DNA from: Prevotella sp.
GTDB lineage: Bacteria > Bacteroidota > Bacteroidia > Bacteroidales > Bacteroidaceae
Reading direction: 5' to 3'
Assembly (NCBI GenBank): GCA_017619375.1
Contig: JAFZSL010000017.1
Location: 32,832-96,831, forward strand
Length of the DNA: 64,000 nt
The notes beneath the pieces were generated by a model. It was not told the origin of the DNA, ran no database searches, and saw only the letters and a program-made list of their open reading frames with translations. Below are positions 59,073 through 64,000 of this stretch, piece after piece. Made by a program: the position numbers and the translations under genes. The stretch's first letter is position 1; every line of letters begins with the position of its first letter.

Positions 59073-62000
59073 TTATTTCGCTGCTCCGTTGCCAGTGCCG
59101 CCGAAAGTGAGGTTTTCGGCACCATTGACCACCACGTTCATGCCCATATTTCCACTAAGAATGATGTCCACCAATGCTGTCACGTCGGTAATGGAGGTGC
59201 TTCCGTCGCCGTTGATGTCGGCATTCTTGATGATGAAATTGGCATTGTCTTTACCTAAGATATGGTTCACCAACAATGTCACGTCGGTCACATTGACCTG
59301 TCCATCGCCATTCACGTCGCCAATGCTGAAAACGGTGCGGAAGTAGGCGCGGCAGGCATTCACCTTAAAGCCCTCGTTTGTGGGATGGTAGAGCTTGTTG
59401 TCGGCGCCCAGGTAGAGTTTGGTTTTGTCTTTGTCACTTTCGCAGATCGCCACGGACGAGTATGTGCCCATGAAATCGGCATAGTCCGTCGTGATGCTGT
59501 CCGCAGCGGAACTGTTGCTGACGGTGACACTATAGAATTGGGGTTTGGTGATGTCGAAGTCGCTCTCATGTCCTTCGTAGCCTTCGGGCTTCTCCCACCT
59601 GATGATGTAGGGTTTGCCGGCTTCGATGTTATTCAGATTGTCGCTGAAATTCAGTGTTAGTGTGCCGTCATTGAACGTGGCCCCTGTCAGAGTCTTTACA
59701 ATGGCGCCTTCGAGCGGCGTGCCGGCAAAAGTCGGGGATTGCAAATCCCCTCCAGCGCTTGAGAGCGAGAACGGCAGGCAGAGCGTGTTCCATGTGCCAT
59801 CCTTGTAGAGTGTACGGTCTTGGAGTGTTACGTCGGCGAAGTAGCCGTCCCTGCCGTTTAGTACAGAGCTGTTGTCAGCATTGTCGGCGAGGAAGATAAT
59901 GGTGGGTTTCATATAGTAATTTCCGTCGTATTTCATGCCGTTTGAGTAGGACGTCACGAAACCGTACTCCTGCTTCAGGCCACCGATGTTGGCGGGCTGC
60001 GTGGCGATGGAACGGGCATGGGTGCCATAATAGTCCGGCCAATAGTGTTGGTTGGGTTCGCGATGCTTGTCGGCTGTGTAATAGACGTTGGAGATTGTTA
60101 TTATCGACTCTCCGCGCCCGATGGGTTTGTTGCTGCTGCTGGCGTCGAGACAGTCCTTCAAGGTCAGCGTCGTGCCATTTACGCCAAAGCCCACCAGGGT
60201 GGCGGCATACAAGCCTCCGAACATCTCCAAGGGGGTGATTCTTCCCGAGAACACGCAGCCTTGGATGGTCGTGGTGGCGCTGCTGGCCAAATTTCCGACG
60301 ATGCCGCCGCCATCAGCCCCAATCATCGAGACTTCTGCGCCTACCACGCAGTTCTCTATCACGTTCGTGCCTCCACGGACGTAGCCCACCAGGCCCGCGC
60401 CGTAATCGCCCCGGATCTTGACGACGCCGGCGGTCTTCAGGTTCTTGATGGTCACCCCGTTGACGTTACAGAACGGTGCCACGCCGTGACCCTTCTTGTC
60501 TATCTTGAGAGTCAGTTTGTGACCCTGTCCGTCGAACGTGCCGCAGAAGGGATTGGCTTCGGTGCCCATCATCGTTGTCGCCTGGATGTCGGCTGTCAAC
60601 TTGAACTCCGCGCCTGTGGTCGAGGCTCCTTTCTCCATGGCCTGTGTCCATTTGTTCCAGTCATGATCACTTGACAGTGTGTAATTGGGCTCTTCGAAGC
60701 AGAAGTCGTCCAAATAGAGCGGGTTGCTCTTTACCCATTTGATAGCCACATATTTGGTTTCCGCGGGGAACATATCTGAAAATAGCTCCCAATCATGAGT
60801 CTTGCTTTCAATCAAGTCGCTCCACGTAAACGCATCGGGGTCTTTGGTCGTGGTGGAGTAGCCCACATGGAAACGAGCAATAAAACACGTATCCCCTAAT
60901 GAATAGTTGTTGTAGTAGAAAGAAACCATTATGGGCGAACTGACATTTATTTGCGGGGACATCAGGTATTGGGTGGGAGCATCAGCGCCCCAACGGAAAT
61001 AGAAGACACGATTACCTGAATGTGCAGCAGAATATGTACCGTAGCCTGTTCCCTCGTAGCGATCCACGATGCGCCAGCCTCCCATTCCGTACTCGAAGCC
61101 CTGATTGTGAGGTAGGTTGACTGGATTGCCCTCGGTGTCAAACTGCAGGGGCATGTCGTAACTGACATTATTGTTTGGATAAAGAGCTCTCACCCGGAAG
61201 TCGTAGGAGGTGTTGGCAGACAGGTTGTTCAAGGTGACTGAATTTGTGCTCACTGTGGCGGTAGTGGACCACGACGTCTCGAGGGCCTTCTTATATTCAT
61301 AGGCAAAACCTTCAAGTGATGCATCATCGGGAGCAGTCCATGTCAGCGTGGCGCCATGGTCGGTCAAGTTGCTCGCAACAAGGTTGGTGGGCATGGGGTA
61401 GGGTGAATCGGGCACAAAACAGAACTCTATGTTCTCGTATTCGCTTTCGTTGTTGTCATAAAGTGTCTTCACGCGGAAGTAATATGTCGTTTGGGGTGTG
61501 AGCCCGCTGATGGTGGCTGATGTGGCTGTCGTGGTGACTGCGCCCGACCATTTGTTAGCTCTCTCAGCCTTGAACTGGTAGGTGTAGCCCATGATGTCGC
61601 TTATGTAGGGAACCTCCCAGGTCAGGGTGGCTTCCTCGTATGAGCAGTGGTCCAGGGTGAGATTGAGTGGTTCCGGGCGGTTTGGGGTTTGGGAGGTGAT
61701 GGTGTGCATGTAGATGGCGTTCCCGGAGCTGCAGCCCGCGTTCAGGTTGTAGCCTGTGGTGCCGCCGTTCACCCCTACTGCGTCGGTTTTGATGTTGTTG
61801 AACCAGACGCTGGAAACGGTTTGGCCTTCAATGTATGGTATCTTCGAGTAGTAGAGGTGTATGTCATCGCCGCCGGCGTTGCTGTTCAGGTCGCCTTTCT
61901 TCTCCTTGAAGTGGTTGCCGCCATCGTAAGTCACGAGGTGGTAGGTGCGCCCGTTGTAAGTTAGCTCGTCGGGTGGCGTGCCGGAGGCGTTGCTGATGTA

Positions 62001-62846
62001 GAAGTCGGTGATATAGTCATGGTTGTAGCCGTCGGTGCTGTATTCCGACTTGTAGAGCAGGTAGATGTAGTCGCTGCTCGAGCCGCAGCCCGCGTTCAGG
62101 TCGTTATCGATGACCGTCCAGCCCTGTGATGTAAGGGTGGTCTTCAGGAGGTTCACCTCGTTGCTGGTGCCGCCGATGAGCATCACGTCTTTCAGATACC
62201 CAAGGAATTCCGTGGTGGCTGTGCTGACATGCATGTAAATGCTTTCGCTTCCGGAAGAGCAGCCACTGTTCAGGTCGGCTGCCTGGCCGCCGCCGTTCCA
62301 CCCCACGGCTCTTGATGGGTTGGCGTTGAAGGTGATGGCGCTGACGGTGCGTTTGTCGGTGAACAGTTCACGGGTGTAGTATAGGTGTATGTTGACACCG
62401 CTTGTTCCGCAGTTCAGATTGCCCTTCGACGCCTTGAACTCGCCGCTGCCGTTGTTGAATTGCTGTGGGTCGTCGCCGTCGAAGGCCACCAGCTGGTAGG
62501 TGTGGTTGTCATAGGTCAGTTCGTCGGGCACCGTGTCTGGGGCGTTGCTGATGTATAAGTTGGTGATGTAGCCATGGTTCAGGCCATCGGTGTTCTCCAC
62601 CGACTTGTAGAGTAGATAGATGTAGTCGCTGCCCGAGCCGCATCCCGCGTTAAGGTCTTTGTCGATAACCTTCCAGCCCTTGTTCTGATAGGTGACTTTC
62701 AGCAGGTTTGCCTGGCCTTCGGTCTTGGCACCGATGACCATCACATCGGTTATGAACTCCTTAGCAGTGGTGGCAATGGTGACGATGAAAGAAAGGAGCA
62801 GCACCACCGCCGCCCGCGTCAGAATCTGCATGATTTGTGTCTTCAT
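59073..62846 (-). CDS. large secreted protein: two beta-prism-like domains, two FN3 domains, GLUG-like region, dockerin-like tail
   Basis: A 1257-residue protein with a signal peptide (to about residue 28). Residues 32-209 and 218-384 are two copies of a three-fold repeat, each unit ending DLNAGCG..SDYIYLLYKS or similar; this resembles the MABP-type beta-prism seen in membrane-lipid and toxin proteins. Two FN3 domains follow (about 391-480 and 482-573), then a MAM-like segment (GFEYGMGGW, to about 730), a Gly-rich region with GLUG-like motifs (AGLVGYVRGG, GGGIVGNLAS), and at about 1180-1240 two calcium-loop repeats (GDVNGDGQVNVTD, DINGDGSTSITD). No catalytic domain is recognised. It is probably a surface or secreted binding protein. 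Confidence 0.8.
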   Translation of the reverse strand: MKTQIMQILTRAAVVLLLSFIVTIATTAKEFITDVMVIGAKTEGQANLLKVTYQNKGWKVIDKDLNAGCGSGSDYIYLLYKSVENTDGLNHGYITNLYISNAPDTVPDELTYDNHTYQLVAFDGDDPQQFNNGSGEFKASKGNLNCGTSGVNIHLYYTRELFTDKRTVSAITFNANPSRAVGWNGGGQAADLNSGCSSGSESIYMHVSTATTEFLGYLKDVMLIGGTSNEVNLLKTTLTSQGWTVIDNDLNAGCGSSSDYIYLLYKSEYSTDGYNHDYITDFYISNASGTPPDELTYNGRTYHLVTYDGGNHFKEKKGDLNSNAGGDDIHLYYSKIPYIEGQTVSSVWFNNIKTDAVGVNGGTTGYNLNAGCSSGNAIYMHTITSQTPNRPEPLNLTLDHCSYEEATLTWEVPYISDIMGYTYQFKAERANKWSGAVTTTATSATISGLTPQTTYYFRVKTLYDNNESEYENIEFCFVPDSPYPMPTNLVASNLTDHGATLTWTAPDDASLEGFAYEYKKALETSWSTTATVSTNSVTLNNLSANTSYDFRVRALYPNNNVSYDMPLQFDTEGNPVNLPHNQGFEYGMGGWRIVDRYEGTGYGTYSAAHSGNRVFYFRWGADAPTQYLMSPQINVSSPIMVSFYYNNYSLGDTCFIARFHVGYSTTTKDPDAFTWSDLIESKTHDWELFSDMFPAETKYVAIKWVKSNPLYLDDFCFEEPNYTLSSDHDWNKWTQAMEKGASTTGAEFKLTADIQATTMMGTEANPFCGTFDGQGHKLTLKIDKKGHGVAPFCNVNGVTIKNLKTAGVVKIRGDYGAGLVGYVRGGTNVIENCVVGAEVSMIGADGGGIVGNLASSATTTIQGCVFSGRITPLEMFGGLYAATLVGFGVNGTTLTLKDCLDASSSNKPIGRGESIITISNVYYTADKHREPNQHYWPDYYGTHARSIATQPANIGGLKQEYGFVTSYSNGMKYDGNYYMKPTIIFLADNADNSSVLNGRDGYFADVTLQDRTLYKDGTWNTLCLPFSLSSAGGDLQSPTFAGTPLEGAIVKTLTGATFNDGTLTLNFSDNLNNIEAGKPYIIRWEKPEGYEGHESDFDITKPQFYSVTVSNSSAADSITTDYADFMGTYSSVAICESDKDKTKLYLGADNKLYHPTNEGFKVNACRAYFRTVFSIGDVNGDGQVNVTDVTLLVNHILGKDNANFIIKNADINGDGSTSITDVTALVDIILSGNMGMNVVVNGAENLTFGGTGNGAAK

Positions 62847-62872
62847 ATCTCAAGTCTTCATAGATTTAGATG

Positions 62873-62880
62873 CAAATATA
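62873..62880 (-). promoter_or_regulatory. -7 element of the large dockerin protein gene
   Basis: The minus strand reads TATATTTGCA, matching TAnnTTTG, 27 bp before the ATG at 62846. Confidence 0.65.
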
Positions 62881-63228
62881 GAAAATAATATTGAAAAAAG
62901 AAATCTAAAATCAACTATTTTGCGCAATGAAATAAAAAGAGGAGAAATATCTGTTTTTTGTCACATAGTTTTTCAAAGAATGAGTCCACTTGAAAAAGTG
63001 GAATAAGATAGCCGTGAGTCGAATGGTATCCCCTCACATTCAAGGCAAATCTTATACACAAGTCTGCATCCTTCTGAATGACAATAAATTAAAAAAAACG
63101 CTTCGCTTAAGAAAAAGAAATAAAAAGTTTGAAAAATACTTGTTGATAAAGAAAAAAACGCAAGCGTTTCACAAAAAGGAAAAAAAAAGGTGCGAACAAA
63201 AGTTGCCCTGTACTGATTTTGGATACAA
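62881..63228. other. AT-rich gap without a recognisable gene
   Basis: Frames here give only low-complexity Lys- or Phe-rich peptides with no start site or family resemblance. CCACTTGAAAAAGTGG at 62985-63000 is a small hairpin. I see nothing else. Confidence 0.5.
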
Positions 63229-63401
63229 ACTGTAAAAAGGAACAGGGGCACACCAAAGTGCGCCCCTGTCTTTCGCTTACTTTTTTACGGTAGTGTCAAT
63301 CAGCAGTCACTGCTGATGATGCCTTTCTGGCATCTATTTTACAGTCTTTGTGTTGGTGAGTGAGTTATATATCTATCTATGAAACAGTTTTTTCCTTTTT
63401 C
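63229..63401 (-). ncRNA. candidate structured small RNA
   Basis: A full promoter on the minus strand (63437-63407) points into a stretch with no reading frame longer than eight codons. The predicted RNA of about 170 nt has a closing stem ACTGTAAAA/TTTTACAGT (63229-63237 with 63337-63345). Inside are GATGCC-agaaa-GGCATC, ATCAGCAGT/ACTGCTGAT and a long GC-rich hairpin ACAGGGGC...GCCCCTGT (63242-63269) followed on the minus strand by TTCCTTTTT, like a terminator. It could be a regulatory RNA or the leader of an unseen short gene; no known family is recognised. Confidence 0.5.
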
Positions 63402-63406
63402 TGCTG

Positions 63407-63437
63407 CAAAATTAACCTCCTTTATCCTATCTGCAAA
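63407..63437 (-). promoter_or_regulatory. full-consensus promoter of the candidate small RNA
   Basis: On the minus strand TTTG (63437-63434), a 19-bp spacer and TAATTTTG (63414-63407). Upstream, AATAGGGA/TCCCTATT (63455-63473) forms a small inverted repeat that could be an operator. Confidence 0.7.
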
Positions 63438-63667
63438 GGGGAGATTCCTATAAGAATAGGGATTTTCCCTATTTTGTGGTAGGGAATTCCCCCATCCATT
63501 GCTTCACACTTCGAATTAAACGATGTAACGCACACCCCGGACTACTGAGAGATAATCTTTTCAGGGGCTTTGCGGCAAATCGTGGATAATCATTATACAT
63601 AAAATTCCCCCCCAAGTCTTGTATGCCTATGATTATAAATTCAAGTTCCGCATTCGCTCAACTATCA

Positions 63668-63712
63668 GGAGTTAAAGGGGAGTTAAAAGGAAGTTAAAGA
63701 GGAGTTAAAGGG
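63668..63712 (-). repeat. TTTAACTCC block, inverted copy
   Basis: On the minus strand the block reads ACATATGTCCC followed by four copies of TTTAACTCC-type units, matching the blocks at 40367-40632. 63500-63667 in front of it holds no feature that I can name, and 63713-63859 is AT-rich without a gene. Confidence 0.85.
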
Positions 63713-63859
63713 ACATATGTTCACTTTTACCGCCTTTTGGGAGTAAATCATGCTATCTATACTTCTTTAAAACCTTTTTCACGCCTCATTTTTCCCTACT
63801 TGCGGAACTTGAATTATAAATTTTCGAATAATTATATGGCACTAAAATTTTTTAATGTT

Positions 63860-64000
63860 ACTGAAGTCTCCCACCTTGAAGGCCGAAGGCCTGGTCAGAC
63901 CATAGGCAGGGGTGAAACCCCTGCTAATAAGTGGTTTATACAATAACCCCGAAGGGGTGACAGATCATTCTGTCACCCCTTCGGGGTTATTATGTGTGTC
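63860..64000 (+). repeat. mosaic hairpin repeat, copy at the right end
   Basis: Starts ACTGAAGT.TCCCACC like the copy at 25957, has GGCCGAAGGCC and GCAGGGGTGAAACCCCTGC, skips the third module, and ends in a perfect 23-bp stem (63942-63964 with 63969-63991, loop TCAT). It continues to the window edge. Confidence 0.92.

Noticed and set aside
62990-63235. Lys-rich plus-strand frame
   Set aside because: It starts at TTG, is of low complexity and overlaps the candidate RNA terminator; no sign of coding bias.
63301-63334. tRNA-like fold
   Set aside because: The small hairpins have no acceptor stem, CCA end or anticodon-loop pattern.

Overview
The window looks like a chromosomal piece of a Prevotella-like member of the Bacteroidales. 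The reasons are promoters of the TTTG / 19 bp / TAnnTTTG type in front of many genes, secreted proteins that end in paired dockerin-like (GDxNxDGxVNxxD) tails, a streptopain-type C10 protease, a OMP_b-brl_3 barrel with a LytS/LytTR pair, glycine-lipid type acyltransferases and rhamnogalacturonan-type glycosidases. Apart from one AT-rich patch (about 46.89-48.02 kb) base and codon use look uniform and GC-moderate.

Layout. 0-1.5 kb: end of cobalamin assembly (cobU, cobS, start of cobC) on the minus strand. 1.6-7 kb: minus-strand envelope proteins (OmpA-like porin, Ig-like/dockerin protein, CapA lipoprotein). 7-11 kb: Hsp20 behind a likely sigma-54 promoter, gpmI, ung and a Cys-rich DUF3109 protein. 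11-14.2 kb: C10 protease. 14.5-16.3 kb: two acyltransferases (glycine lipids). 16.4-20.7 kb: ECF transporter S component, a sigma factor with a membrane partner, dGTPase and an unknown exported protein. 20.9-25.9 kb: tightly overlapping operon dut, TPR protein, DUF4292 lipoprotein and EnvC-like protein. 26-33 kb: ArgE-like deacetylase, a pectate lyase/mutarotase fusion and two peptidases. 33.5-35.8 kb: ECF sigma / membrane (anti-sigma-like) / exported protein operon. 36.6-40.3 kb: recJ-recQ. 40.8-44.8 kb: outer-membrane barrel, LytS-type kinase, LytTR regulator. 44.9-50 kb: EamA transporter, an exported protein, an AT-rich acquired patch with an ADP-ribosylglycohydrolase bounded by 41-bp direct repeats, and a Sel1-repeat protein. 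50-58.9 kb: GH51, GH106 and GH2 enzymes fit for pectin side-chain (rhamnogalacturonan/arabinogalactan) breakdown. 59-62.8 kb: a large beta-prism/FN3/GLUG/dockerin protein. 62.9-64 kb: gene-poor, with a candidate structured RNA and two repeat families.

The most striking feature is the density and variety of non-coding repeats: (1) a mosaic of hairpins (CCCCGAAGGGG, GCAGGGGTGAAACCCCTGC and similar) at 19.8, 26.0, 40.3 and 63.9 kb, whose terminal stem shows a compensatory base-pair change between copies; (2) arrays of a 10-11 bp TTTAACTCC word; (3) heptamer, CTCCTAAAAT and TCGGAGTAA arrays, one of which also sits in frame inside the GH106 gene; (4) 86-90 bp dispersed units. There is no integrase, transposase, CRISPR array, rRNA or tRNA that I can see. 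All functions below are read from sequence motifs and remembered family features; no search was run.
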